Shown: positions 19,190 to 28,612, counted from the first letter of the stretch. The stretch is DNA of 46,664 nt from Chthoniobacteraceae bacterium (GCA_947476045.1 CANJNZ010000031.1:1-46664); one strand, 5' to 3'. Program-made: numbers and translations. Notes: generated by a model from the sequence alone, not told the origin.

Positions 19190-20251
19190 ATGACCACCGA
19201 CACGCCTCCGCCACCACCCGTCGAGAATACCGAGCCCAAGGAAAAGTCCGTGCAGTTTCAGGAGGACGACATTCAGGCCATCACGTATTTCAAAGAAGCG
19301 CATGGAATGCTCAGGCACCAAATCGGGAAGGTGATCGTCGGGCAGGAGAGGGTAATTGATGAACTGCTGATCAGCATTTTCACACGCTCGCACGCGCTGC
19401 TCGTCGGCGTGCCGGGCCTTGCGAAGACGCTGCTGATTTCCACGCTCGCGCAGGCGATGAATCTGCAATTCAAGCGTATCCAGTTCACCCCCGACCTCAT
19501 GCCGAGTGACATCACGGGCACGGAGGTCATTTACCAAAATCCGCAAACCAACGAGCGCGAGTTCAAGTTTTTGCCGGGGCCGATTTTTGCAAATGTCATC
19601 CTCGCCGACGAAATCAACCGCACTCCGCCGAAGACTCAGGCCGCGATGCTTGAGGCGATGCAGGAGCGCAAAATTACAGCGGGCGGCATTGAACACAAAC
19701 TACCCGATCCATTCTTCGTCCTCGCGACACAAAATCCCGTCGAGCAGGAGGGAACCTACCCGCTGCCCGAGGCGCAGCTCGACCGTTTCATGTTCATGAT
19801 CTACGTGGACTACCCAAGCGCCGACGAGGAACTCGAAGTCATGCGCAGAGGCACGGGCGGAAAAACCGCGACGCCGCGTCAGGTGCTGGGGCTGGAGCAC
19901 ATCCTGTATTTGCAAGGCACAGTCCGTCGGATGCCTGTCGCCGAGCACGTCCTTCGCTATGCGCAGAAAATTGTCGCATCCACGCGCGCAAAAAGCCCAC
20001 AGTCGCTCGACTTCTGCAAGAAGTGGCTGAGTTGGGGGGCAGGGCCGCGCGCTTCGCTGAATCTCATTCTCGCCGCGAAAGCGCACGCTATTTTGCGCGG
20101 GCAAATCTACGTGAGTTGTGACGACGTAGCCGCAGTGGCGCCGAGCATCATGCGGCATCGCATCATCCCGAATTTCGCGGCGCAGAGCGAAGGCATCAGC
20201 AGCGACGACATCACGCGAATGATTTTGGAGAAGGTGCCGAAGGACGAGTAG
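19190..20251 (+). CDS. MoxR-family AAA+ ATPase
   Basis: A 353-residue cytoplasmic AAA+ ATPase. It has Walker A GVPGLAKT (residues 73-80), Walker B VILADE (136-141) followed by INRTPPKTQAAMLEAMQER, and sensor 1 in LATQNPVEQEGTYPLPEAQLDRF, all characteristic of MoxR. A Pro-rich N-terminal tail (residues 6-11) precedes the core. MoxR proteins act as chaperone-like factors for maturation or assembly of metal or surface protein complexes and usually sit beside DUF58 and von Willebrand A genes. None is present here: upstream is citramalate synthase and downstream a terminator, so its partners must be encoded elsewhere. No clear ribosome-binding site precedes the ATG. Confidence 0.92.
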   Translation: MTTDTPPPPPVENTEPKEKSVQFQEDDIQAITYFKEAHGMLRHQIGKVIVGQERVIDELLISIFTRSHALLVGVPGLAKTLLISTLAQAMNLQFKRIQFTPDLMPSDITGTEVIYQNPQTNEREFKFLPGPIFANVILADEINRTPPKTQAAMLEAMQERKITAGGIEHKLPDPFFVLATQNPVEQEGTYPLPEAQLDRFMFMIYVDYPSADEELEVMRRGTGGKTATPRQVLGLEHILYLQGTVRRMPVAEHVLRYAQKIVASTRAKSPQSLDFCKKWLSWGAGPRASLNLILAAKAHAILRGQIYVSCDDVAAVAPSIMRHRIIPNFAAQSEGISSDDITRMILEKVPKDE

Positions 20252-20274
20252 GGTAGACTTTCCTCAAAAAGGAG

Positions 20275-20313
20275 AAGGTGGATGAAGCCTATGGGACTCC
20301 ATCCACCTTTTTC
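20275..20313. terminator. Bidirectional rho-independent terminator
   Basis: A perfect 10-bp stem, AAGGTGGATG (20275-20284) with CATCCACCTT (20300-20309), is followed by TTTTT on the plus strand. On the minus strand the same stem is followed by a T-run as well (the plus-strand AAAAAGGAG upstream). It sits between the convergent moxR-like and lipoprotein genes and can serve both. Confidence 0.85.
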
Positions 20314-20336
20314 CCCAACCAACAATAAGAAATTAT

Positions 20337-20963
20337 TTACCGGCGCAGCGATGCGGTGCGGATGCCGTAGCCGTTGCGATCGGGCTCGAGAACAAACGCG
20401 ATGCGTTCAGCAGCATTGCGGTAGTCAAAGATAGGAGCGTAGCCAGCACCGGGTGTGCGCTCGTCGCCAGCACCGTGGGTGAGGCGGCTGCCGCCGGCCA
20501 CGTCGAATTCATAAACTGTGTTCCCGCTTCCGCCTTTGCCGTCGTGGCTGGCGCTGTGGTCTGTATCGGTTATCCGGACGTGAACGAGGATTCCGCTGCG
20601 GCCGATGCCGAGGCGTCCCAAGAGCGTGCGGGCCACAGGGCAACCGGCGTCCACAACTTGCAATTCACCCTCGACGAGCCAGCCGCCGTCGTCGGTTTCA
20701 TCATCTGCGAGAACTGTGCTGGGTGCGATTTTCGAGAGTTCGCCTTTGAGAATTTGTGCGAATTCAATTCCTGCTTGCGACTGGAGGATTGCCTTCATTG
20801 CCTCGCCGCCGTGAGCGCCCCGGAATTCACCGACGCCGAATGGGCGGATGAATATTTTCTTTGGAGCCATGGCTCCAGTGGCGACCTGTGTATGTGTGAC
20901 TCGTGTGCCAGCGCATGAGCAGAGGCTGATGGCGGCGGTGATGGCTAGAAAGATGTGTTTCAT
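20337..20963 (-). CDS. DUF4410-like lipoprotein
   Basis: A 208-residue predicted lipoprotein. The signal MKHIFLAITAAISLCSCAG contains the lipobox LCSC with the lipidated Cys17. The mature part has KKIFIRPFGVGEF, WLVEGELQVVDAGCPVARTLLGRLGIGRSG and VHVRITDTD. The pattern 'GEL...VDxGxxxxRxLLGxxG.G' is that of DUF4410 proteins, small envelope lipoproteins of unknown function. It is the last gene of the minus-strand run headed by uvrA, 72 bp after the membrane-protein gene, and ends at the bidirectional terminator. Confidence 0.8.
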   Translation of the reverse strand: MKHIFLAITAAISLCSCAGTRVTHTQVATGAMAPKKIFIRPFGVGEFRGAHGGEAMKAILQSQAGIEFAQILKGELSKIAPSTVLADDETDDGGWLVEGELQVVDAGCPVARTLLGRLGIGRSGILVHVRITDTDHSASHDGKGGSGNTVYEFDVAGGSRLTHGAGDERTPGAGYAPIFDYRNAAERIAFVLEPDRNGYGIRTASLRR

Positions 20964-21035
20964 AGGGCTGTATAGGGTCGGGCAAAATGCAGGAAGCGTG
21001 CCCGGGCCTCGGGAAGCTGATTCTTTTCTGAAAGC

Positions 21036-21953
21036 CTAGCGGTAGTGGCTGTGGCTGAGGAGACCGACTGCGTGCATCAATTTCGAAATCACAGCCCCTG
21101 CGGTATGGTAAAAAGAGAGAAAACTGGTGGTGAGCGCGTCCCAATAGCTTGCTAGAGTCACCTCCGGCGCGAGAGGGATGATGGCGAGGCCGAGCAGCAA
21201 AACATTCGCAAGATAGATGAGCGTGAAGGAGAAAACACGGCCTGGTCCGTGAAAATCTGTCTGCCCTTTTGGCAGCATCCAGAGCGTGAATGTGAGGTGA
21301 AACATCCAGGTGAACCCGAGTGCACCGAGGAACCACTCCCTATAGTAAAGCGCCTCTTGGGACCAGCCGACAAAGGCCCATATCATTAAGACGACGGCGC
21401 TGTAGATCGGCCAGAGATAGGGGGCCAGGGCGATGTAGAAATTGTATTTGTCTGTGACGATGTAGCCACCATCCCGGCTGACGTGGATATCTTTCACCGT
21501 TCCATTGAAGAGCATGGCGGCGATGGCATGTGTCCATTCGTGCCCCCATACATAGAGGCGGACTGGCCGTGGTTCGTGCCAGATGCAGAGGCTGATGACC
21601 GTCCATGCGAGCCATATGGCGCCGCCGACGCCGAACATGAGAAATTCATGCGTCATCCAAAATGGAATAGCCTGTTCCTGTTTGGTTGCATTTGAGAGCG
21701 CGTGGAAAAGTGCCGACGTGAGAATGCACGCGAAAGGCAGCAGGCTGAGTCCCACGATGAAATTCCAGAACCCGTGCCACCAACGCCGTCGTTCGGGGCG
21801 GGCCAGATTCTCTTCTTCGTCGAACTCAGCATCCGTCGCATCCGCCGTGTTTGCATGGATGCGGTGCAGCGACTTGTTGAACAAATCTTCCTGCTCTTCG
21901 TCCTTTTTTGGAGGGCGACGGTGTTTGGACTTTGGCCGTTTGGGCGCGCTCAC
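21036..21953 (-). CDS. Membrane protein with HExxH metalloprotease-like motif
   Basis: A 305-residue membrane protein starting at a GTG (21953). A charged, Lys/Arg/Glu-rich cytoplasmic tail of about 60 residues is followed by around six hydrophobic segments. The motif GHEWTHAIAAML (His138, Glu139, His142) is a textbook HExxH zinc site in a membrane context, like that of M50 site-2-type proteases. The downstream APYLWPIYS segment could supply a further ligand region, though the classical NxxPxxxxDG motif is not seen. It might cleave membrane-anchored substrates, or the motif may be structural. The gene lies 51 bp after the aminotransferase gene on the same strand. Confidence 0.8.
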   Translation of the reverse strand: MSAPKRPKSKHRRPPKKDEEQEDLFNKSLHRIHANTADATDAEFDEEENLARPERRRWWHGFWNFIVGLSLLPFACILTSALFHALSNATKQEQAIPFWMTHEFLMFGVGGAIWLAWTVISLCIWHEPRPVRLYVWGHEWTHAIAAMLFNGTVKDIHVSRDGGYIVTDKYNFYIALAPYLWPIYSAVVLMIWAFVGWSQEALYYREWFLGALGFTWMFHLTFTLWMLPKGQTDFHGPGRVFSFTLIYLANVLLLGLAIIPLAPEVTLASYWDALTTSFLSFYHTAGAVISKLMHAVGLLSHSHYR

Positions 21954-22004
21954 GGGTGAGGAATGTCGCTGCGAAAAGCCGCCATGTCGAGAACGGCGTC
22001 CGCG

Positions 22005-23069
22005 TTAGCCGAGGCACTCATCCAGCGCCGTGAGCAGTTCGCGCATCGTCGCCGGCGTCTCGTCGCCCATGTTGGAGAGACGGAAGGTTTTCCCCTTCAG
22101 TTTGCCGTAGCCGCCATCAATGATGAAGCCGCGCTCCTTCGCCTTCTTCGCCATCTCCGCGACATCAATGCCCTTGTTATTCGCGATGCACGTGAGCGAT
22201 TTCGAGCGAAAGCCCTCAGGTGCGAAGAAATCCAAGCCATGCTTCCTCACCCACTCGTGGACAATACTGTTGTTTTCCGCATGACGCGCATGACGTGCTG
22301 CGACACCCTCGGTGAAAATATCGTCGAGCTTCGATTCCAGTGCGTAGATGTGGCTGATGCTCGGCGTGCTTGGTGTCATATCCTCCGCCTGATTTTTCGC
22401 GAACTCCACAAAATCAAAATAGTAGCCGCGTCCCTTCACGGTCGCTGCGCGCTCCATAGCACTCTTGCTCGCGGCAAAAAGTGCGAGCCCCGGAGGCATC
22501 GCGAGCGCCTTCTGCGAGCCGGTGAGCAGAACATCAATGCCGAGTTCATCCATCGGCAGCGGCACCACGCTGAATGACGACACGCTATCCACGACGAGCA
22601 GTGTATCGGGGAAATCCTTCATCACCGCAGTGATCTCACGGATGTCGCTCATCACGCCCGTCGAGGTTTCATTGTGTATCAAAGTCACCGCATCAAATCC
22701 GCCCGCACTCAGCGCCGTGCGGAGTTGCTCGCCTCGGATGGGCTGTCCCCATTCTACTTGCAGCGCCACCGCGTCCTTCCCGCATTTTTTGGAAACATCC
22801 AGCCACTTGTCGGAAAATGCGCCGCACATGCAGTTGAGAACCTTGCCTGACGCCACGAGATTCCGAACCGCGCCCTCCATCACGCCCCACGCGCTGCTTG
22901 TGGAAAGCATCACCGGCTGCGTTGTGCCGAACAATTCCTTCAGGCGCGGCTGAATCCCGCCATACAGTTTTTTGAAATCATTGCTGCGATGCCCGATCAT
23001 CGGGCGACACATGGCACGAAAGGTTTTCTCGGATACTTGGACGGGACCTGGAATGAAGAGTTTTGGCAT
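22005..23069 (-). CDS. Class V aminotransferase (alanine-glyoxylate type)
   Basis: A 354-residue PLP-dependent aminotransferase. Features are the N-terminal FIPGPVQVSEKTFRAM and GHRSNDFKKL, a HNETSTGVM segment, VVDSVSSF (Asp161, which would bind the PLP pyridine) and GSQKALAMPPGLA with the PLP-forming Lys187. Together these fit the alanine-glyoxylate / serine-pyruvate family, which moves amino groups between serine or alanine and glyoxylate or pyruvate. The exact substrates cannot be read. The ATG at 23069 gives MPKLFIPGPV, the family start. The gene sits 82 bp downstream of the TPR gene in the uvrA minus-strand run. Confidence 0.9.
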   Translation of the reverse strand: MPKLFIPGPVQVSEKTFRAMCRPMIGHRSNDFKKLYGGIQPRLKELFGTTQPVMLSTSSAWGVMEGAVRNLVASGKVLNCMCGAFSDKWLDVSKKCGKDAVALQVEWGQPIRGEQLRTALSAGGFDAVTLIHNETSTGVMSDIREITAVMKDFPDTLLVVDSVSSFSVVPLPMDELGIDVLLTGSQKALAMPPGLALFAASKSAMERAATVKGRGYYFDFVEFAKNQAEDMTPSTPSISHIYALESKLDDIFTEGVAARHARHAENNSIVHEWVRKHGLDFFAPEGFRSKSLTCIANNKGIDVAEMAKKAKERGFIIDGGYGKLKGKTFRLSNMGDETPATMRELLTALDECLG

Positions 23070-23151
23070 GGTGATGTGATTAATGAAGTCCCAAGGGGAG
23101 CGCGGAGATAATTGGAAATCCGGCCCGTGGAAACTGAAAACTCAAGCAAGC

Positions 23152-25653
23152 TCAGTCCCAGAGGAAATGTTCGAGGCGCAGAGTTTTCACGCGCTGCTTC
23201 GCCTGTTCTGTGTGCGGGCCGGGGAGTTTGGTCATCTTTTCATAAACGCCGATGGCGTTCTTCCATTGCTGCCGGGCTTCGAGGATTCCGGCGGCGTCGA
23301 AGCCAGCTTTGGCATACCAGAATGTTTCGCGTGGGCCAGTGGTGCTGCGGTCCAGAATATCGTAGAAAAGTGCGAGTGCCTCGTCGTTGCGGTCGAGTTG
23401 CTGGAGGGCCTTGCCTTTTTTGTATGCGGCCTGATTGCGCCATGTGGGGGTGGCATCGGGGATGGCGAGGAGTTGGTCGTAGGAAGCGAGGGCTGCCTCG
23501 GTTTGCTTTGGGTCTTTTTTGCCGAGCAAGACGAGATTGTCTCCTTTGCCGACGAGTGCTGCGTAGCGCACGTCGGGTTCCGGGGTTTTTGGTGCGCTGA
23601 GGAGACTGTCGTAGATTTTCACGGCGTCATCCTCCGCACCGAGCTTGTTTTTGATGATCGCTTGTTGCAGGCGCGCGTGGATTTCGAGGGGACCTTTTCG
23701 CTCTGCGACTTTCCCGAAAAGTTCGAGCGCGCGGCTCAGAGCGTCGCTATTGATGAGCTTCATCGCGCACTGGCCTGCAAGGAAAAGAGCCGTCTCTGCA
23801 AAAGCATTTTCGGAGCGGGCTACAGTTTCAAACTGCTCCTGTGCGTTCAAGAAGTCTTCGCGGTGAAAATACACCTGGCCTAGTTTCATGCGCACATCAG
23901 CCAGTAATTGGGACTGGGGATACTCGGCTGCAAATGTGCGTGCCAGTGCAATCACCTTTTCGTCATCTCGCGGCTGTTTTGCATCTTCTATAAAAATGGC
24001 AAGATACTCGGTTTGCGCATCCAACTCCGGAGTGGAAGTGCTGTCTGTGACAGTTCGTATCAAAGATTGTGCATCCGGCATCCTTCCTTGCTGAAAGGCG
24101 ATTTCGGCAAGTGCGATTTGTGCCTCTCTCCTGCGCGGATGGGACGGGAAATCCTTCAGGAAAGTGTGGAGTGTAATCTGTGCTTCCTTGTCAATGGCGC
24201 GCGACTGAACGAGACCCGCTTCGATGAGGAGCTGTCCGGCGAGTTGACGGTCGGTGAACGTTGCGATGTCTTCACGAAAACGTGAATAATTTTTCTGCAT
24301 GAGCCATGCGAGAGCACTGTCATAGGCAGCGTTCTGGCGAAGGCGGTGCGAATGCTTGGCGGTTTCCAAGTGTGTTGTAGCGCTGACGAATTCCCCCTGC
24401 TGCAAATTGACCAGTGCTGTTCGCAGCGCGAATTCGGAGCGCTGTTCGTCATCGCGCGCAGATCGCGATGCGGCTATCAATGCGACTTCGGCCTCTGCGA
24501 GCGCTTTTTTTGAGTCGCCAGTTGTGGCGGAGGCGATTGCGAGTTCAGCCTGCATCGCGTGTATTTCAGGTGTAAGTGCGTGCTCGGGGAATTGCTTCAG
24601 GAAGAGCTTTATTGCGCCATCGGCTCGCTCATAACGTTTTTCCCTCAGTTGGAGGCGTGCGACATAAAATTGTGCAAGCGCAGCAGCCCTCGGTGGCAGG
24701 TCGCGATACATTTTGTGCAATGCGCCCTCCGTGGGTGTTTTGTCCAAGGCGTAAAGTTGATCCAGTCTGCGAAAAATGAGTTCTAGATGCGGGCTTTCCG
24801 GATTCTTTTGTATGAAAGCCTCCAGAGACCTTTCTGCCGCATCCGGGCCGCTCTGTAACAAGCGCGCTTCGGCTTCGGCGAGAGCAACAGCAGCATATAG
24901 ATTTCCGGAAAATCCCTCTATACGCTGCCCTTCACTTGTTTTCAAAATTTGTTCGAGCGCAGCTATTGCCGCCTGAGGTTGATTTTCCAAAAGAAGAATG
25001 CGCGCGCCGATGTAAGCACGCCATTTTTCGTCAGTCCGCGATACTGGCGATGTTTCTCTTAGCAATTTGCGAGCTTCGCTCAACTGTCCAAGTTCTACTC
25101 GTAAGCTGGCCAGTCGCAGTCGGGCCGCAGTTGTGGCCCTGGCAGATTTTACAAAGTGTTCGAGTGCGTCGGCTGCTTCAGCGGTGTGTCCGAGTGCTTG
25201 CAGGCTCTCCGCCTCACCGAGTATCGCGCTAGGTGATGGATTCGGTTGATTGCGGAGCGATTTGTAAATTGGCAGCGATTCACTCCAGCGTCCTGCACCG
25301 GCGAAAGCGTGGGCGCGCAAGAGTGCGGCTGCGGAATCCGTGAGGTCGGAAATTTGCGCGAGGGCCTTGAGGGCCTGCTCATATTGTCCAGTCGAGATAT
25401 GGGCTTCGGCGAGCAGGCGATGGGCTGTGGTGCGTTCGTTTGGTGCAAGGGAGGGGGAGGCTAGCGCGGTGTCTAATTTACAGACCGCAACTTGGGGGAT
25501 GTTTTCCGAAATGGCCTGACGGGATTGCGTAATTAGGAGGGGCTCGGCGAATGACGAATGTGAGACGACGAGTGTCGAGACGATGAGCGCGATGCTCCCA
25601 GCAAGTAGGCGTGGTGATTTGCAATTCGGCAATCGGCGTTCGGAATTCGTCAT
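23152..25653 (-). CDS. Secreted tetratricopeptide-repeat protein
   Basis: An 833-residue protein made almost wholly of alpha-helical TPR-like repeats from about residue 45 to the end (for example ALKALAQISDLTDSAAALLRAH and later EDFLNAQEQFETVARSENAFAETALFLAG). The start at 25653 overlaps the uvrA stop as ATGA, and GGAGG (25659-25663) inside uvrA lies 5 bp upstream, so translation is coupled. The N-terminus is a signal peptide of about 36 residues with a hydrophobic core LLAGSIALIVSTLVV and a likely cleavage after SSFA. An upstream continuation of the frame runs antisense-like through uvrA and is not used. Secreted TPR arrays usually scaffold envelope or secretion complexes; the partner is unknown. 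See the repeat entry for the origin of the signal peptide. Confidence 0.88.
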   Translation of the reverse strand: MTNSERRLPNCKSPRLLAGSIALIVSTLVVSHSSFAEPLLITQSRQAISENIPQVAVCKLDTALASPSLAPNERTTAHRLLAEAHISTGQYEQALKALAQISDLTDSAAALLRAHAFAGAGRWSESLPIYKSLRNQPNPSPSAILGEAESLQALGHTAEAADALEHFVKSARATTAARLRLASLRVELGQLSEARKLLRETSPVSRTDEKWRAYIGARILLLENQPQAAIAALEQILKTSEGQRIEGFSGNLYAAVALAEAEARLLQSGPDAAERSLEAFIQKNPESPHLELIFRRLDQLYALDKTPTEGALHKMYRDLPPRAAALAQFYVARLQLREKRYERADGAIKLFLKQFPEHALTPEIHAMQAELAIASATTGDSKKALAEAEVALIAASRSARDDEQRSEFALRTALVNLQQGEFVSATTHLETAKHSHRLRQNAAYDSALAWLMQKNYSRFREDIATFTDRQLAGQLLIEAGLVQSRAIDKEAQITLHTFLKDFPSHPRRREAQIALAEIAFQQGRMPDAQSLIRTVTDSTSTPELDAQTEYLAIFIEDAKQPRDDEKVIALARTFAAEYPQSQLLADVRMKLGQVYFHREDFLNAQEQFETVARSENAFAETALFLAGQCAMKLINSDALSRALELFGKVAERKGPLEIHARLQQAIIKNKLGAEDDAVKIYDSLLSAPKTPEPDVRYAALVGKGDNLVLLGKKDPKQTEAALASYDQLLAIPDATPTWRNQAAYKKGKALQQLDRNDEALALFYDILDRSTTGPRETFWYAKAGFDAAGILEARQQWKNAIGVYEKMTKLPGPHTEQAKQRVKTLRLEHFLWD
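25549..25653. repeat. Dispersed repeat bracketing a signal peptide
   Basis: At one end (25639-25653) is TTCGGAATTCGTCAT, identical to the element at 7176-7190. At the other end (25549-25560) is GAATGACGAATG, the reverse complement of CATTCGTCATTC at 7168-7179. The two ends are inverted relative to each other (ATGACGAAT against ATTCGTCAT). Read on the minus strand, one end is codons 1-5 and the other codons 32-35 of the TPR protein. Confidence 0.65.
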
Positions 25654-28535
25654 AGCATCCTCCGTAGATAGCGTCCTGTGTGGCTCGCGTCCACTCTCGC
25701 AACTTCCTCCGGCGTGCCCTCGGCCACGATGCGTCCTCCGGCGTTTCCGCCTTCGGGGCCCATGTCCACGAGCCAGTCGGCGCACTTTATCACTTCGAGA
25801 TTGTGCTCGATGATGATGAGTGTGTTTCCAGAGTCGCGGAGTTTCATCAGCACTTCGAGCAGCTTTTGGATGTCGGCGAAATGAAGCCCCGTTGTTGGTT
25901 CGTCCAAAATATACGCGGTGCGTCCCGTTGCTTTTTTGGAAAGCTCGGCAGCGAGTTTGATGCGCTGTGCTTCGCCTCCGCTGAGGGTGGTGCCGTTTTG
26001 TCCGAGGTGGAGATAGCCGAGTCCCACGTCTTCCAGCGCGACGAGTTTGTCGTGGACGCCCGGGATGTTCCGGAAAAATCGCGCGGCCTCGTCCACGGTC
26101 ATATCGAGCACGTCGGCGATGTTTTTGCCTTTGTAAGTAATTTCCAAAGTCTCGCGATTGTAGCGGCGACCACGGCAGATTTCGCACTCCACATATACGT
26201 CGGCGAGGAAGTGCATTTCGATTTTCTTCACGCCATCTCCTTCGCACGCTTCGCAGCGTCCGCCCTTGACGTTGAAAGAAAACCGCCCGCTTTCGTATCC
26301 GCGCACACGCGATGCTGGCAGGCCAGAAAAAAGATCGCGGATGCCGCCAAACGCGCCGGTGTAAGTCACGGGATTGCTGCGCGGCGTGCGCCCGATGGGT
26401 GCCTGATCGATCACGATGGCCTTGTCTATTTGATCGAGTCCGAGGATGGAGCGGTGCTTGCCCGGCTTGTCTTTGCTCCGATAGAAATGGCGGAAGAGCG
26501 CGCGCCGCAGGATATCGTCCACGAGCGTGGATTTGCCGCTGCCGCTCACGCCGGTGACGCACGTCAGGCAGCCGAGAGGAAAGTGCGCGGTGACGTTCGT
26601 GAGATTATTTTCCTCCGCGCCGACGACGGTGAGCCAACCGGGGGATTGCGGATTGCGGATTGCGGATTGCGGATTTGTTTGGGGTGCAACGCGTTTCTTT
26701 GGGACGGGAATGTTCGCGGTGCCTGCGAGGTATTGGCCGGTGAGGGAAGCTTCCACTTTCTCCACCTCGGCGGGCGTGCCTTGTGCGATGAGGTGTCCGC
26801 CGCGATGACCGGCTCCGGGGCCGAGATCGAGGACGTGGTCGGCAGCGCGTATAGTGTCTTCATCGTGCTCGACGACGATGACCGAGTTACCGAGATCACG
26901 AAGGCGTCGGAGCGTCGTGATGAGTCGGTCGTTGTCGCGCTGGTGGAGGCCGATGCTCGGCTCATCCAGCACGTAGAGGCAGCCTGCGAGTCCGCTGCCA
27001 ATCTGCGTCGCGAGGCGGATACGCTGCGCTTCGCCGCCGCTGAGTGTGCCGCTCTCCCGGTCTAGGGAGAGGTAGCCGAGGCCGACTTCTTCCATGAAAG
27101 AAAGACGCGCGCGGACTTCGCGCACGACTTCGGCTGCGATGATCTTTTGTTCTTCGCCTAGGACGAGGTGCTCGATGAACCATCGCGCATCCGTTACGCT
27201 CAACTGGCAGAAAGCGCGGATACTTTTCTCGCTCTCCGCGCTTGCAAGTGTGATGCCGAGAATTTCCGGGCGCAATCGCGCTCCATTGCAAACGGAACAA
27301 GTGCGGCGGCCCATGTAGGCGCGCAATCGTTGGCGCGAAAGCTCGCTGTCAGTTGTTTCGTAAAGGTGCTGCATTTGCGCGACGACTCCCTCGAAGGGCT
27401 TCTTCACCGCTTCGCGCTTGCTGCCTTCGCCCCACGCGATTTCGATTTCGCGCTCGCCGGTTCCATGTAGCACGGCTTGCTGAAGTGCCTCGGGTAAATC
27501 GCACCACGGCACATCGGCCTTTGTTTTGAATGCCTTGCACAGCGAGGCAAGCAGGCCCGTGTAGTAGCCTTTCATACGCGGGTTCGCTTTTGCCCACGGC
27601 GCGATGGCTCCATCAGCGAGGGACAATTCGACATCGGGCACGAGCAGGTCGCCATCAATATACTGTTCGCTGCCGAGGCCCTGACACGCGGGGCAAGCGC
27701 CGTGGTGGCTGTTGAAAGAAAAGTGTTTTGGTGTGAGCGCAGGCAGCGTGAAGCCGGAGTCGGGATCGGCGAAATGGGTGGAGTAATTGATCGGTGTCCA
27801 CACATCGCCGGATTGCTGGAGCACGATAAGTTTGCCTTCGCCCCACTTGAGCGCCGTGGCGGTGCTGTCGCTCAGTCGCTGGCGGATGCCGTCGCGCATG
27901 ACGAGGCGATCCACCACGGCTTCGATGCGGTGTTTTTTTACTTTCTCCAAGCGAACGGGCGCTGTGCCGCTGAGTTCGACAATTTCACCATCGAGCCGCA
28001 CACGCACGAAACCCTCACGCCGCAGTTTCTCCAGCACGTCGCGAAATTCGCCCGCTTCGCCACTCACTATGGGAGCGAGTAGAACAATCTTTGATTCCGG
28101 AGGTAATGCGAGAATGGCGTCTACGATTTGTTGTGGTGTCATGCGGCGGATGACGCGGCCTGATTTCGGATCGTGAGGGACACCTATGGCTGCATAGAGC
28201 ACGCGGAGATAGTCGTAGATTTCTGTCGTTGTCGCTATGGTCGAACGCGGGTTTCCACCACTGCCGCGCTGCTCAATGGCGATGGCCGGGGAAAGACCTT
28301 CGATGTGATCCACGTCCGGCTTTTGCATCTGGTCGAGGAACTGCCGCGCGTATGCCGAAAGACTTTCGACGTAGCGCCGCTGCCCCTCGGCGTAGAGTGT
28401 GTCGAAGGCGAGCGAGGATTTTCCAGAGCCGCTCAGCCCGGTGATGACGACGAGTTTCTCACGCGGGATTTCCAGCGTGAGGTTTTTCAAATTGTGCTGG
28501 CGCGCGCCAACGATGCGGATGAAGTCGGAGGCCAT
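25650..28535 (-). CDS. uvrA: Excinuclease ABC subunit A
   Basis: A 961-residue DNA-damage sensor of nucleotide excision repair, which loads UvrB at lesions. The ATG at 28535 ([19 protein letters not shown]) is chosen over an upstream TTG. It contains two ABC ATPase halves: Walker [10 protein letters not shown] (residues 33-41) and, in the second half, [10 protein letters not shown]. Signature motifs are [12 protein letters not shown] and [12 protein letters not shown]. Zinc-finger cysteines are visible in [25 protein letters not shown] and [10 protein letters not shown]. The length is about 20 residues above the usual 940. About 11 extra residues, encoded by the heptamer repeat at 26643-26677, lie in the linker before the second half. 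It is the first gene of the minus-strand run and its stop overlaps the TPR start. Upstream genes on the same strand begin 48 bp away. Confidence 0.97.
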   Translation of the reverse strand: MASDFIRIVGARQHNLKNLTLEIPREKLVVITGLSGSGKSSLAFDTLYAEGQRRYVESLSAYARQFLDQMQKPDVDHIEGLSPAIAIEQRGSGGNPRSTIATTTEIYDYLRVLYAAIGVPHDPKSGRVIRRMTPQQIVDAILALPPESKIVLLAPIVSGEAGEFRDVLEKLRREGFVRVRLDGEIVELSGTAPVRLEKVKKHRIEAVVDRLVMRDGIRQRLSDSTATALKWGEGKLIVLQQSGDVWTPINYSTHFADPDSGFTLPALTPKHFSFNSHHGACPACQGLGSEQYIDGDLLVPDVELSLADGAIAPWAKANPRMKGYYTGLLASLCKAFKTKADVPWCDLPEALQQAVLHGTGEREIEIAWGEGSKREAVKKPFEGVVAQMQHLYETTDSELSRQRLRAYMGRRTCSVCNGARLRPEILGITLASAESEKSIRAFCQLSVTDARWFIEHLVLGEEQKIIAAEVVREVRARLSFMEEVGLGYLSLDRESGTLSGGEAQRIRLATQIGSGLAGCLYVLDEPSIGLHQRDNDRLITTLRRLRDLGNSVIVVEHDEDTIRAADHVLDLGPGAGHRGGHLIAQGTPAEVEKVEASLTGQYLAGTANIPVPKKRVAPQTNPQSAIRNPQSPGWLTVVGAEENNLTNVTAHFPLGCLTCVTGVSGSGKSTLVDDILRRALFRHFYRSKDKPGKHRSILGLDQIDKAIVIDQAPIGRTPRSNPVTYTGAFGGIRDLFSGLPASRVRGYESGRFSFNVKGGRCEACEGDGVKKIEMHFLADVYVECEICRGRRYNRETLEITYKGKNIADVLDMTVDEAARFFRNIPGVHDKLVALEDVGLGYLHLGQNGTTLSGGEAQRIKLAAELSKKATGRTAYILDEPTTGLHFADIQKLLEVLMKLRDSGNTLIIIEHNLEVIKCADWLVDMGPEGGNAGGRIVAEGTPEEVARVDASHTGRYLRRML
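26643..26677. repeat. GGATTGC heptamer tandem repeat inside uvrA
   Basis: Four perfect tandem copies of GGATTGC (26643-26670) and a degenerate fifth (GGATTTG, to 26677). On the coding strand it reads as [11 protein letters not shown] at about residues 620-631 of UvrA, keeping the frame. Confidence 0.9.
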
Positions 28536-28612
28536 CTCGACGTGAAAGTTGTGACCCGCCACCAAAGCAGGCGTGACCCTCTGTGGGGAAGCGTAATATC
28601 TTTGTCAGTGGT

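Noticed and set aside
25654-26562. Upstream extension of the TPR open frame, which would make an 1136-residue protein.
   Set aside because: It runs through uvrA in another frame of the same strand and reads as Arg/His-rich shadow sequence. The ATG at 25653 has a ribosome-binding site, couples to the uvrA stop and begins a signal peptide.
26643-26677. The GGATTGC array as a CRISPR remnant.
   Set aside because: Units are 7 bp and directly tandem with no spacers, and they lie inside a coding sequence.
25680-27065. A 461-residue open frame antisense to uvrA.
   Set aside because: It is the complement of a highly conserved gene; its residues have no recognisable pattern and it has no ribosome-binding site. 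Similar shadows occur opposite cimA (18545-19696) and the flavoprotein (41566-42357).
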